A stretch of 64,000 bases of DNA from Gautieria morchelliformis (Eukaryota; Basidiomycota; Agaricomycetes; Gomphales; Gomphaceae), in contig WHVA01000370.1 of the NCBI GenBank assembly GCA_015179125.1, positions 52,699 through 116,698 on the forward strand, in the 5' to 3' direction. The translations under genes and the position numbers were made by a program. Below the pieces are notes generated by a model. The model did no database searches, was not told where the DNA came from, and saw only the letters and a program-made list of their open reading frames with translations. Position 1 is the first letter of the stretch. Every line of letters begins with the position of its first letter. Positions 10,136-21,531 of the stretch are shown here, piece after piece.

Positions 10136-12940
10136 TCACCCTCGGGAATCGAACTCGGAACCCCTGTCCGAGGTGACGAGCGAGGGGACTCCATGCTTGG
10201 AAAAGACATGAAGGACGAAGAGGTGAGCGAGCTCTTGCGAGGTTATCTTGTCGGTGGTTGGAATGAAGATAACCTGCTTAGTGAAGCGGTCAACAATCAC
10301 TAGTATGGAGGTGAACTCGGATGAAGGGGGGAGCTGCTCAATGAAATCAATAGAGATGGAATTGCAAGGCTTCTCGGGAACGGGAAGTTGTTTGAGGAGA
10401 CCATAGGGCTTGTGACGTTGCGGCTTGCTTGGCATACAAGTGGTGCACGTCTTGCAATACTCCTTGACAAAGGATCTAATCCCTTGCCAAGTGTAGTCTC
10501 GTCGGATCAGCTCCAAGGTCTTGTTGACCCCGAAGTGTCCTGAGAGAATGTGATCGTGCTTGTATTGCAGGATGCGAAGTCGAAGGTCTTGGGCCGCTGG
10601 AACATAGGTTCGGTTGTCAAGCTTGAGATAACCCTCGGGGTCTGTGGTCCACCTCGGGTCATTAACCAAGCCGAGGTGCGACTTGGCTATGGGGTCTGAG
10701 GGAAGGTTCGCTAGTATGTCAGCTCGGATCTGCTCGGTATCAAGCAGCGAAGCGGCTCGGAGTACGATGGGAGCGAGGTTAGTAGCTCTAAGGGACGATG
10801 CCAGCTGGTGTTGAGTAAACACTGGCCGTAGGTTCTGTGGGTTTATGGTGGCGTAGTTGCTATTCCCCTCTTTAAGGTAGACGTCCCATCGTCTAGTGAG
10901 AGAGTCAGGCTTCGTTCCGAGACGACCAGGTCGGAAATGGATGGCGAGGTTGAACTGGGAAAGGTATTCTGACCTCCGAGCTTGTCGACGGGTCAAGAGC
11001 TTCGTTGTTGAACAGTATTCAAGGTTCTTGTGATCGGTGATAACGTCGACAGGGTTGCCAGAGCCCTCGAGGTAGTGTCGCCAGCGTTGAAACGCTTCAA
11101 AAATTGCTAGGAGCTCCTTGTCATGAACATCGTAGTTGAGCTCAGTAGAGGTGAATGTGCGGTAGTGAAAGACGACGGGATGAAGTTCGCCTTCCGAGGT
11201 TCGCAGTGATAAGATTGCCGCTAAGGCATAATCTGAAGCATCAGTCTCTATGATTAGTGGAATGTCAGGAATCCAGTGGGTAAGGATAGGAGCAGTAGTG
11301 AACGCCTTCTTCAACAGGTTGAAGGCCTGTCGACAATCCTCGGAAAAGTTCCAAGGGGTACCCTTGCCGGTGAGTCGGGTGAGAGGAATGGTGATGTTGG
11401 AGTAGTTGTGAATGAAACGTCGGTAGAAGTTGGCGAAACCGAGGAAAGACTGGATGTCGTGAACTTTGCGAGGTTCAGGCCAGTCTTGAATTACCTTTAC
11501 CTTGTCGTCCACCATAGTGAGGCCCTCGGGAGAGAGTATGTAGCCAAGGAATTGAACCAAGTCGCGATGAAACTCGCATTTGTCTTCTTTGGCGAAGAGG
11601 TTGTTGAGTCGCAGTCGTCGCAAGACTTCCTTGACATGTTCAACATGTTTGGAGGGGTCACTGGAGTAGATTAGAATGTCATCCAAGTATACCACCACAC
11701 AAACGTCCAAAAGGTCGGCGAAAATCTCGTTCATGAATCTCTGGAAAGCAGCAGGGCCGTTAGTGAGACCAAATGGCATAACCAACCATTCAAAAGACCC
11801 ATAGCCATTCCTGAAGGGGGTTTTCCATTCGTCACCCTCTGCCACCCTTACAAGGTGGTAAGCGTGACGAAGGTCAATCTTCGTATAGATGCGAGCATTC
11901 TTTGGAGCATCAAGTAAGTCAGCAATCAATGGTAATGGATACCGATCCTTTTTCGAGATCTTGTTTAAACCTCGGAAGTCGACACACAACCGAAGTGAGC
12001 CATCTTTTTTGCGGACAAACAATACCGGTGCACCATGAGGCGAGCGTGAAGGTCGGATGAAACCGATGTTCAAGTGCTCGTCGATGAACTCGCAAAGTGC
12101 TTTGAGTTCAGAAGCTGAGAGAGAGTAGATGGGACCGATAGGCGGCGAGGTCCCTTCTTCAAGGTTGATCTTGATATCGTGAGGTCGGTGGGGAGCTAGA
12201 GTGTCAGCGCATGCTTTGCTGAACACATCTGCAAATTCATGATATATTTCGGGAACATGTTTTTTAACGTTCTCAGAAAGCTCGGGAGAGCTTTCTCCCG
12301 ATGTTGCTCGTCGGGCGAGGAGCTCAGGCGAGGCCAGATTGAGCTGAAACACTTCGGACCCTTCCAATCTAGACGTGCGCATGAAAGCGGGTGCATTGAT
12401 TAGGGAAACGAGCGGTGCTTGCAACTTCAGAGGTGAGTTCTGAGGTGAGGTCGAAGGCGGGGGCGAAGGTGCCATAGGCGAGGCCGAAGTCGTAGCCGAA
12501 GCTGAGCAGGCTGACGTCGCCGTGGTCGCTGGAGTCGTAGTTAGGTCGATGGTCTTGAAAGTAATACTGCCCAATACCCAGTCAATCGACGGATTGTAGC
12601 AGGTGAGCCAGTTGTGGCCAAGTACCACCGAGCAACTTGAGTCAAGCGAGGTTATGTAGAAGGTAACCCATTGTTGTTCGCCAGTCGGAAAGCAGATACA
12701 GAGGTCTAGAGCTTGGGTAATGGTAGTGTTAGTACTACCGTCAAATAGTTTCAAGGGTATAGGAGAGACAGGATAAGCAGGCATAGAGTACTTCTGGACA
12801 AATCTGGATTCAATAAAGCAATCTGAGGACCCGCAGTCAACTAATGCAACAAAAGCGACGTTGGGAAGCGAAGGCGAGGTTAGATCTACATTAAGGGAAT
12901 CTTTGGACAATGAATGAGAAGCGGCACTGAGTCTGAGCAC
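10136..12940 (-). pseudogene. gypsy1 pol: protease, RT, RNase H, integrase start
   Basis: A 934-codon open frame. Protease: ALVDCGSSDCFI (Asp about residue 35; DSG reads DCG) and [34 protein letters not shown], and the catalytic VVYLDDILIYS near residue 417. RNase H: IETDASDYAL, HDKELLAIFEAF, ITDHKNLEY. Integrase: HHCC finger (HDHILSGHFG, CKTCTTC near residue 800), SIDFIEQLP with the first Asp, VTSDRGSEF with the second. The frame then ends at the deletion near 10136. The real translation start is upstream, through a -1 frameshift from gag; the ATG at 12940 is only the first Met of the open stretch. A TGA (complement of 12968-12970) in that upstream stretch aligns with an Arg CGA in gypsy2. 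Confidence 0.93.
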
Positions 12941-12990
12941 ACGGGTGAGGTTACCGCAATCCTCGGATCATGTGGTTCCGAGGTTGCTAC

Positions 12991-13000
12991 CTATTTTTTC
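12991..13000 (-). promoter_or_regulatory. gypsy1 gag-pol -1 frameshift site
   Basis: Sense sequence GTG AAA AAA TAG: six A residues directly before the gag stop. The pol frame is -1 to gag, and alignment with gypsy2 continues across the site (K-I-x-S, then L-x-L-x-A). It is weaker than the A_AAA_AAA of gypsy2 because the first slip base is G. Confidence 0.65.
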
Positions 13001-13433
13001 ACCTCTGTAATGGAGGCTGAAGTCCCCTTGTTAGGGGTCTTCGCTGCCCGACCTTTAGAACCGCTACTGCTGGTAGACTTGTTCTTCTGGCAGTCCTTGA
13101 CAATGTGGCCTTTGGTGCCGCAAAGCAGACAAAGGCCCTGGTCGACCTGACGTTGGCGTTCCTCGGGAAGTAGTTTGCCATCCTTCCCGAGCTGGCTCGA
13201 TATGTCGGGCTGGCTCTTGTTGTTCGAAGAGTTGTTGTTGGAACCTTTGCCATTGTTGTTAGTCTTGTTGTGGTTCTTATTGTTATTGGAACCGCTGGAA
13301 GACTGGTTGTTGTTAGTGGCATTGCTGCTGGACTGATTAGTGGCGCATGCAGGCTGGGAGCTATGACCATTGATCATGGCGTCATATTCCTTACGCTCCC
13401 AGTAATGGCTGTCACATTCCAGCGCGAAGTTCC

Positions 13434-14173
13434 TGTTGAAAGTATTAAAAGAATACAATATTAACATATTAACTACAACAAACACAACCCCATATCACGA
13501 CCAACACGCCGATAACCCCTCTCTCGGCATATATGCATTATGGCACTAATACCCGAGACCGCCGGATCATCATATGCCCACTCAAATTGACCCGATCACA
13601 TCCCCCGACTCCCCCGATGTCACAGGGACACGTATCACGTGTTACCACGATTTACAACACCCAAAACGCTATCCAAGAACACCGAGCCCATCCCGAATCA
13701 TGAGCTTTCCATCAGTCACGTGACCCAATCAAGGGACGCGACACGTCGAGCCGACCCTGCCTATACCCAGACTATGCCCCCTATCCTTCACTAAACTCCC
13801 GTTCCCGCATCCTACTTTACACTCCATCTCCAAGCCCAACCTATTCAACACACGTCGTCACTCCTATCGTTACATGTGCGCCGCTCGCCCCATTCCATCA
13901 TTCCTTTAGTATCACATCACCAATCCCTTGACCGCCAAGTGCCACCAGTAACTAATAAATAGGTAGTCCCATGTACAATGAAACAGCAGTGAAAAAACAC
14001 ATCGTTTCACCCCTCATTCAGTAGTAGATTTTCCAGTCAACACTATTCATAAGACACGCATACCCACTGTGCGCGCAGATATTCCTGTCTACTTCAAAGC
14101 TTACTCGATTCATCTCATAATTAAGAGATTAAATCATATCGTCTTAAAATCATATTCCTAGTATAAAACCACA
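13434..14173. mobile_element. solo LTR inside gypsy1 gag
   Basis: 740 bp with TGTTGAAAG at one end and AAAACCACA at the other, flanked by the perfect duplication GTTCC (13429-13433, 14174-14178). Removing it plus one GTTCC restores the gag reading frame at LRNFALE. It has no coding content. Architecture (pyrimidine-rich, a TATA-like ataaatagg near the 3' third) resembles the solo LTR at 15537-16225 but the sequence is different. Confidence 0.9.
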
Positions 14174-14944
14174 GTTCCTAAGCTCAGCGAGGCTGCGGAA
14201 TCGAGGGAAGTGAAGTAAGTCCTCCTTGATTCGTTTGGCCAAGCCCTTGTAGGCGAAGTGTCGGAGGGCCGCATCGTTCCACTGAGTCCTAGTCGAAGCT
14301 CGGGCGAAGTCAATAAAGAATTGCGTGGCCTTGTGGTGCTCTTTCATAACGATCTTCTCGAGGTTGATCTCGGCTTGGGCAGCGTTGTCGTATGGGCCGA
14401 GGTTGAGCTCGAGCTTGGCCTTGAAGCTGTCCCAGTCCTCGAGCCAATCTGGCTTGGGTTGGACTTCGCCAAGGATCGCCGGCTCGAAATAGCATACTGC
14501 ACCTTCGAGGCCCCAGTCTTGAACGCTGTGGGACGATCTCGGAAGTTGAGTACACATTGAAGGAAGAAGGTGCGAAGCTTGGCCTGGTCAGTACCGTCAT
14601 AACTATCCGGTTCCTTGACCTTGGCTCGTGCTTCGGACTCACGAGGTTTCGCGAGCTTGATGAACACTCGACGCATAAGCTCGTTGTCCTCGAGGTCACC
14701 GAGGTCCTCGGTTGGGAGGTTGGGGAGGTCCCTATCGTTGTCAGAATCTCCAGAGCCATCACCTGGATCACCTGAAGGGTCACCGGGGTTAGCCCTACCT
14801 TTGCTTTTGTTACTAGGCTCGGCGGGGTCTGTGAGGGGTATCCCCGGGGACGGTGGTGAAACATGGTTGTTCTGATATACCCCGAAGGGTGCGGGAACGA
14901 GTCATCATGGACATAGTGAAGAAAAGGGATACGTAGGGTGTAAG

Positions 14945-14956
14945 CAGTCTGAAAAT
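14945..14956 (-). other. gypsy1 self-primer binding site
   Basis: In sense orientation the LTR ends ATAACA, then GT, then ATTTTCAGACTG. That 12-mer is perfectly complementary to CAGTCTGAAAAT in the LTR (complement of 15197-15208), ~24 bases downstream of TATATAAA (complement of 15233-15240), i.e. at the predicted 5' end of the RNA. This is Tf1/sushi-type self-priming rather than tRNA priming. Confidence 0.8.
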
Positions 14957-14958
14957 AC

Positions 14959-15520
14959 TGTTATGATACGATCCTTCGTAAGGTTGACCGAGGTCGGGAG
15001 CGAAACCCGAGGTAAGGTCCAAGGTTACGGAGCGAGGTTTGGATGGGGAAGTCGGAGAGGGACTAGGCTTCAGCTTATGTGCTGCGCCGACCCTACGCAC
15101 GAGTCCCAACTTCGGAGGCAAACAGATAAGAGGCGAGGTTTGGCTCAAGAGGCGAAGCTTCGAAACTAACTAGGGATCAAAGGTATACGATAGTTGATTT
15201 TCAGACTGGGAGTAGGAATGCATACAGGGGGGTTTATATACGAGCGAGGGTACAAGTCAGGGGTGAACATATTAGTGGAGGTCAGGGCGAGGTCAGGGGA
15301 GCGAGGTCAGGGTGAGGTAATATATGAATGATGCGTGATGGAGCGGAATCAGTAACTAAGGGGATACGGGCATGGGATCAAGGTTGGATATGAGCTCTAG
15401 CTCTAGCTCGGGCTCGGGCGCAGGATAAGAATCATATGTACTCGGGCACGAGTATCACAAGGCTTGGGCTCGGAAGAAAGTTATACCGGTAAGTAACCGG
15501 CCAAAGGCCGGGTTCTTACA
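14959..15520 (-). repeat. gypsy1 5' LTR with promoter
   Basis: 562 bp, TGTAAGAACC to ATAACA in sense. TATATAAA at 15240-15233 (sense) and a predicted RNA start around 15208. The 336-base frame over its edge is a shadow. Confidence 0.93.
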
Positions 15521-15536
15521 GACTACCAGTACCCAG

Positions 15537-16225
15537 TGTCACAATTCCACACCAAAAACATTACTCTCATTTCATTTCACCTCATCCAACCCCTTCCATA
15601 TGCAACACGTCTATGCAATACGACCGTGCCACTAACCCTTAGCTCCCCCACTCGATCACACACACACCCACACGATCTATCATAAAAACCCCATCAGCCC
15701 GCGGACACACAGCCGACCCCTGAACCGAGACAATGCCCGAGCCCGAAACACATATGATCCGTGGAGTGGTACAACGGCTAGCCTGCCAGCCACTCATATT
15801 CCCTTTTCCCATCTTCCTTCTTTCTTCTATCTCACCCCTTTCTGATGCACACACCGTACTCCACCCCTCCCATTCGATAGATACAATATATACATGTTCC
15901 GCAGCTACCGGCACATCAAACCCCGTCATCTAGTCCTAATACCCACACCCTCTTACGCCGGTCGTTCGACATCCGTCCTAGTCCATTCCTTCCACTAGTT
16001 AAAAGGCTGCCATGTGTATAGTATAGCAGTAGTTAATCGAACTCACTTGTTGCCCACATAAGCTTTCATCTCGAGACATCTGATTTGTGTTAGAATCTAT
16101 TTCACTGCGCATATACACTGCGTAGGCTATTTTCTACAGAACGACACCCCACTCGATTCGACTTTACTTCGAAGTCTGAATCTTACTCTCATTCAAACAA
16201 ATCTCAGATACTCTTATTCTTCACA
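15537..16225. mobile_element. solo LTR inside LINE A
   Basis: 689 bp from TGTCACAATTCC to TATTCTTCACA with the perfect 5 bp duplication CCCAG (15532-15536, 16226-16230). Removing it joins LINE A as DYQYP-EPAFDYAL without a frame break. Non-coding; the 96-codon minus frame near 15639-15929 has no motif. Confidence 0.92.
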
Positions 16226-17270
16226 CCCAGAGCCGGCCTTCGACTACGCCCTGATCACGGACGACCAAATAAGGAGGGCGGTGGAGACGCTCAACCCTTT
16301 CAAGGCCCCCGGAGCGAACGGCATCCCCAACGTGCTAATAAAACAGTGTGTTAACACGATGCTACCATACATAGGCCCGCTCTATCGAGCCACATTCGAC
16401 CTCGATGTCTACCCTGCGGAATGGAGGGACTCAGTCACGAGGGTGCTCTGGAAGCCCAGGAAGAGCAATTACACACTGCCGGGGTCATACCGGCCCATTG
16501 CACTACTGGACACAATAGGCAAGATGCTATCCGCGTGTGTGGCCGAAGACATAGTCAAAATGGCGGAGCGACATCATTTACTGCCGGAGAACCACTTTGG
16601 CTGCAGGCCAGGACGCTCCACGACAGACGCCATACATTACACAATCACGACCGCTAAGGATGCATGGGGGAAAGGTAGAGTGCTAGGTCTACTGTTTCTA
16701 GACATCAAGGGGGCATTTCCCAGCATACTACTAGACCGACTGATACATAACATGCGCCGCAGGGGAATACCGGAAGAATACACCAGATGGATACGCAGAA
16801 GAGTGGAAGGGAGAGCTACCATGGTCAGCTTCAACGACTTCAGCACCCCAGCCAGACTGGTCAGCAGAGGAATGGACCAGGGATGCCCGGTATCAGCCAT
16901 CGCGTACCAGTTTTACAACACAGACTTGCTCGAGACGATAAGACGGGCGAACGGGCGAACGGGGAGGACTGCGTTGGATTCGTGGACAACACCACGTTGA
17001 TGGCAGAGGGGGCGGACCTCCAAGAGGCGTTCGACAAGCTGAGAAAAGTCATGTGCAAACCAGGCGGAGCAGGCGAATGGGCAGAGCGACATCAGTGTAC
17101 CTTTGCAGTGGACAAGTTTGGGCTTATGGGGCTCACCAGAAGGCGAGAACGAGAGCCTGGCAAGCCCAAGAAAACCAGGCAAATAACCAGGCCGTCCATA
17201 ACGATAGCCAACACGTCATCAAGCCCACAGCTGGAACTCCTTTTGTACTCCGACCACCACCACTGGAAGG
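16226..17270 (+). pseudogene. LINE A ORF2, reverse transcriptase domain (part 3)
   Basis: Non-LTR RT motifs in order: NPFKAPGANGIPN, YRPIALLDTIGKML, NHFGCRPGRSTTDAI, LFLDIKGAFPS (motif A Asp), DQGCPVSAI, and after a frameshift near 16965 the motif C region GFVDNTTLM. LINE2 has AYVDDTNLL at the same place, so the second catalytic Asp is Asn here (GAC to AAC) and this RT would be dead even if the frame were intact. Coding similarity stops near 17270, where LINE2's 5' region begins. The RNase H and 3' end of LINE A are not in view. Confidence 0.88.
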
Positions 17271-17396
17271 GCGCTTAACGCAGTTCTACATTTCCTTCAT
17301 AATTCCTCGCACAGACACGTCTCTAAAAGACTCTCCACTACATAATCACACATCTACACAAGTATCCACGTCGACAACCCACCAACCCCAGCTCCG

Positions 17397-19290
17397 ATGT
17401 CGAACGACGCGTCGACAAGTGGGGCGAGGGGTAGGAACACGCCAACACAACGCCTGGCGACCCCGGCTATGGCGCAGGCCAAGCTGGACGCCCAGGGACG
17501 CATCCAGCCTAGAACTGCATCGGGAACAGCCAGAGAAAAGGTGACAGAGCCAGCGAAGTGTACAGGACAACTCCTGGAGAGGCGGGCGCCTACGACCCGA
17601 CCGACCACTAGGGGTGCAGCAGCTGACACGGAAACGCTGACACGAGAAGAAATCAGGGACCTCCCGGGACAAGAGATAAAGAGTGCTGACGAAGGTAAGC
17701 ATTACCTCGAACACACGTTGCTGACAGTGCCAGGTGCCTCGTGGACGATCGACACACTGTCCACTGCCCTGCTACAAGTTACACAGTACAAGGGGTGCTG
17801 CGACAGGCGGTCAACGCGATGAGGTCCATCGCCTTCACGCTAGAGACAGTTGAGGATGACGAGAGGAGCCTAAGGGTAGTGAACTTAATAGGGGCGAGCA
17901 TCAGGGAAGAGAGCGCTACCCTCGCGAACAGGGTACGGGAGGCCACTGAACTGGTCGACAAGGCTGCAGCAGTTGCTGGAGAGGCAGCCAGGGTGTATCA
18001 GCAGGCTGCCGAGAAGGCGATAGCGGTGGCGGAGACGATGCAGACTACGTCCTCTGCGGTTGCTACCACGGCATCCAAGATTAGCGAGACCACGTCCAGC
18101 TATAGGGATGCCATACTTAAGGCCTCGACGGCACCGCAACAGATACCGACAAGGGCATACACCCTGGATGTGAGGGTGCGGGTGAGAGAAGGAATCAAAC
18201 AGCGACAGGTGCTCGTAGATGCTGCGGCCCTGGGGGACCGCATCCTAGCAGACCTGGACAACACCAAGCTTGTGTTGAAAGCCAACGAAGTCATCGGCGA
18301 TATGGGCTCGGATGGCTCCCAAGCCGTCGTTAGTGCCAAAAGGCTCGCCAACGGCGGCCTTCTATTCAAGCTTGACTCTGAGGGCTCGGCAAGATGGCTC
18401 AATGAAGCGTGGCACAGAGTGCAATCCACAGAGGCCCTCGCACCCGACGCAGGATAAAGGCACGGCTCTTCCCGCTCGTGCTCCAATTCATACCGCTACA
18501 CTTCGAGCCGGAGAGGGAAGGCGAGCTGCTGGGGATGGAGGAGAACAACAAGCTCCCCCTTGGCGCGATTGACAAGGCCAGGTGGATTAAGCCCAAACAG
18601 TGTTGCGCTGCCAGCCAGACCTGCGGCCATGCGCTGATTACCTTCACCACACTTGAGATCGCCAACAAGGTCCTCATCGACGGGCTGATAGTGTGCCAAA
18701 AGTGGGTATACACGGAGAAATGCAAAAAAGAGCCCACCCGGTGCCTCAAATGTCAAGGTTGGAATCACCTATCCTATGTCTGCCTGCAAACCTACGACAC
18801 ATGTGGTACCTACGGCGGGCAGCACAAAACCTCGACCTGCGACCAGACAAGGCAGTACTGCACTTCGTGCAGGACGAACGACCATACCAGCTGGGCAAGG
18901 GCCTGCCCCACCTTCTTAGGTAAGTGTGCAGAGATGGACGCTAAACTACTCGAGAATCAGATGCCCTACTTCCCTACCGAAGAAGACTGGACTCACGTGT
19001 CACAGCCCCCCAAGAAGCCCCCCCCTATATTCCCATTGACCACTCAGCCTCTCCTGCCGACAAATGCCGGAGACTGGGAAACAGTCACACACAGAAGAGG
19101 TGGCCACAGGCAGGCGACCCTGTCCTACAGACGCAGGTCGCCTCTCCCTCAAGAAGGGCGACAGGCGCAGCCAGGACCCCCACAGCCACACGCCAGTCCT
19201 CTCACCGCTCCCAACAACATCAGCCTGGGCCCCACTGCTCGAAGGGGACACATAGATGGAAACGACGGGCCACCCCCACCGACCCAGTGA
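17397..19290 (+). pseudogene. LINE2 ORF1 (gag-like) with two frameshifts
   Basis: ATG 17397 opens a basic, Thr/Ala-rich N-terminus. The frame shifts near 17797 into the 17741-18457 frame, which has a long Ala-rich helical region (ATELVDKAAAVAGEAARVYQ), and again near 18440 into the frame ending at 19290. The C-terminal third carries three zinc knuckles: CLKCQGWNHLSYVC, a damaged one with Tyr for the second Cys (TCGTYGGQHKTSTC), and CTSCRTNDHTSWARAC. A Pro-rich tail follows. As in other LINEs it should bind the element RNA. The stop TGA (19288-19290) shares its last base with the ORF2 ATG. Confidence 0.82.
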
Positions 19291-21531
19291 TGTCTTACAC
19301 GATAGAACCGTTGCCAAAGAGACTGAGAATATACCAACAAAATCTCAATAAATCCGACAAGGCCTAGTACGACCTCATCAACTCTACAATACACGCGGAG
19401 CAGGACCTGATACTGCTGCAAGAGCCCTACATAGACACGTTGGGAAACACGAAGGTTAATCACAATTGGCGAGTACTATATCCCTCTTCCCATCTCACTG
19501 ACCCAGCTACCAAGCGTTCGGTGATATTGGTGAACGCGGCGCTGGACACCAACACGTGGTCACAAATCTCTTTCACTGGATCAAACGACGTGACGGCGGT
19601 CCAGCTCAAGCACCCTCGGGGCAAAATAACAATTTTCAACATCTATAACGATTGCGAGCACTCGGCGACACTGAGGGCCGTTGACAGCTATATCGACTCA
19701 GAGCGGAATCGTATCATCCAACATGAGACGGACTCCATGCTGTGGTGCGGGGACTTCAACCGGCACCACCCCATGTGGGACGAGGAGAGGAACCACCACC
19801 TATTTACGGCGGAAGCAACCAGGGCTGCAGAGGAGCTGATCTCACTCCTTTCAGACTACAACATGGTTATGACATTGCCAAGGCGCCTCCCTACCCTACA
19901 GTCCATGTCTACGAAAAATTGGACATGAGTTGACAACGTGTTCTGTACAGATAACATAGCTGACTCAATCGTCATCTGCGACACCGCGCCGGGAAGAACA
20001 GGGCCTGGCACCGACCACGTGCCCGTCCTCACAACACTCGACATCGACGTCGAGGTCAAGAAACCAGAACCATTTTGCAACTACAGAATGGTCGACTGGA
20101 GTGTCTTCAGGGAACAGCTGGCCAAGCAGCTAGAGGCAATCCGGGATGCGAGGGAACTGGGCACCATAGCTGAGTTCAATGAAATGGTCAGTGCGCTAAC
20201 AATTGCCATCCAGCACACTATCGATATGGCCATGCCGATGTCGAAGCCGGTTCCACACTCGCATCGTTGGTGGACCAGGGAGCTGTCAGAGCTAAAGAAG
20301 AAAAAGAACAGGATAAATCACCAGTCTTATAAGCATCGCGCCTCTGCTGACCACCCCTCTCACAAAGAACACAGGGAGATAAGCGAAAAATATGGCAAGG
20401 CGATCAGCAAGGCCAAGGCACAGCAATGGGCTGACTACCTGGATGGGCTGGACAAGGGACTGCTCTGGATGGCAAATAAATACCTAACCAACCCGGCCAC
20501 TGACGGAGGGAGGTCCCGGATACCCTCACTGCACGTCGTGGACGGCAACGGCGTTGCTAGCACAGCAGAGACCAACGAAGAAAAAGGCAGGGCTCTTGCC
20601 ACGGCCTTCTTCCCACCCAGGCCCGATGAGTCACAGGTCCCGCCAGGCTACCAGTACCCGAGACAAGTGAACCACTCATTCCAGCTTAATGGAGACCAGC
20701 TCAGGCGCCAGATATGCAAGCTGAAGCCATACAAGGCTCCAGGAGACGATGGAATACCGAATATAGTTCTGAAGGAGTCGGCGGACCTTCTTGCTGAGTA
20801 TCTCCTGTGCATATTCAGAGCCACATTTACCCTGAGTACCTACAGTGACAACTGGAAATCATGGATCACGGTGGTATTGCGGAAACCGGGCAAGGCCAGC
20901 TATGACACCCCAAAATCCTGCCGCCCCATCGCGCTTCTCAACACGATCGGGAAACTCCTGACGGCAATAGTGGCAGAGGACCTGGTCTACCTGACCGAAA
21001 AGTACGGCCTCCTCCCGGCAAACCACTTCGGAGGCAGGCCTGGGAGAACGACCACGGACTCCATCCATCTCATCGTCAACAAAATCAGAGGTGCCTGGCG
21101 CAGGAAGAAGGTCGCGGTCATGCTATTCCTAGACATCGAGGGGGCGTTCCCGAATGCAGTCACAGATCGCCTGCTTCACAATATGAGGAAAATAAAGGTC
21201 CCAGAAGCTTATGTGTTGTTCGTTGAGCGGCTGCTTGATGGCAGGTGCACCAGGATTAAGTTCAATGACTTCATGTCGGAATGGGTACCGATAGACAACA
21301 GTATAGGACAGGGTGAACCCCTGTCCATGATCCTATACCTCTTCTATAGTGCTGACTTATTAGACGTCGCCTCGGGTAAGGGCCAGACGGCAGTAGCATA
21401 CGTGGATGACACCAACCTCCTCTCCAAAGGCGACACATACGAGGAGGCGTACGATGGGCTGAGGGAGATGCTGTTAAAGGTAGGGGGGGCGAGGGAGTGG
21501 ACACTAACTCACCAGTCGCAATTTGAGAAAT
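19290..21531 (+). pseudogene. LINE2 ORF2: endonuclease and reverse transcriptase
   Basis: ATG 19290 overlaps the ORF1 stop (TGATG). One frame runs to 21531 with two stops: TAG 19365-19367 (KA*YD) and TGA 19926-19928 (NWT*VDNVF, where LINE B has Arg CGA). Endonuclease: LILLQEPYID, CGDFNRHHPMWDE, GTDHVPVLTT. Linker with HRWWTRELSE and a Lys-rich coiled stretch. RT: YKAPGDDGIPN, CRPIALLNTIGKLL, NHFGGRPGRTTTDSI, LFLDIEGAFPNA, GQGEPLSMILYLFY, AYVDDTNLL with both catalytic Asp intact. After REWTLTHQSQFEK it is cut by gypsy2. The 540-codon stretch 19938-21560 is the longest intact piece. Confidence 0.92.

Larger units (their letters stand above)
12991..14914 (-). pseudogene. gypsy1 gag, interrupted and frameshifted
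   Basis: Start at ATG 14914, the first ATG inside the element (MSMMTRSRTLRG). The central capsid-like region is KVKEPDSYDGTDQAKLRTF, then CYFEPAILGEVQP and GPYDNAAQAEINLEKI; the nucleocapsid part after the nested LTR has an Asn/Ser-rich linker and one zinc knuckle CLLCGTKGHIVKDC, ending EVKK-stop at 12991-12993. Lesions: a frameshift near 14816, a ~24 bp out-of-frame loss near 14510 (gypsy2 has YALSYLRGTALDYFEP there), and the solo LTR 13434-14173, which splits RN from FALECDSHYW. Its target GTTCC rejoins the frame exactly. Confidence 0.88.
7388..15520 (-). mobile_element. gypsy1: complete chromodomain Ty3/gypsy element, decayed
   Basis: It has two LTRs of ~562 bp (7388-7950 and 14959-15520) with TGT/ACA ends and a perfect 5 bp target duplication GACTA (7383-7387, 15521-15525). 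Minus-strand order is 5' LTR, self-primer site, gag, pol (protease, RT, RNase H, integrase, chromodomain), an antisense ORF on the plus strand, polypurine tract, 3' LTR. This is the order of chromoviruses. The two LTRs show roughly 20 differences by eye, most of them C/T or G/A changes at CpG. It carries a nested solo LTR at 13434-14173. Confidence 0.95.
17271..21531 (+). mobile_element. LINE2: Tad/I-type LINE, 5' complete, cut by gypsy2
   Basis: 5' leader (about 17271-17396), ORF1 (17397-19290), ORF2 (19290-21531). It sits in LINE A, whose RT frame ends at the junction. Its 3' part is removed by the gypsy2 LTR at 21532. I could not define its target duplication. Confidence 0.85.

Noticed and set aside
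13434..14173. Intron in gypsy1 gag (GT...AG ends in sense)
   Set aside because: The 5 bp duplication GTTCC and TG...CA ends fit an LTR, and removing it as an intron would leave duplicated bases and a frame error.
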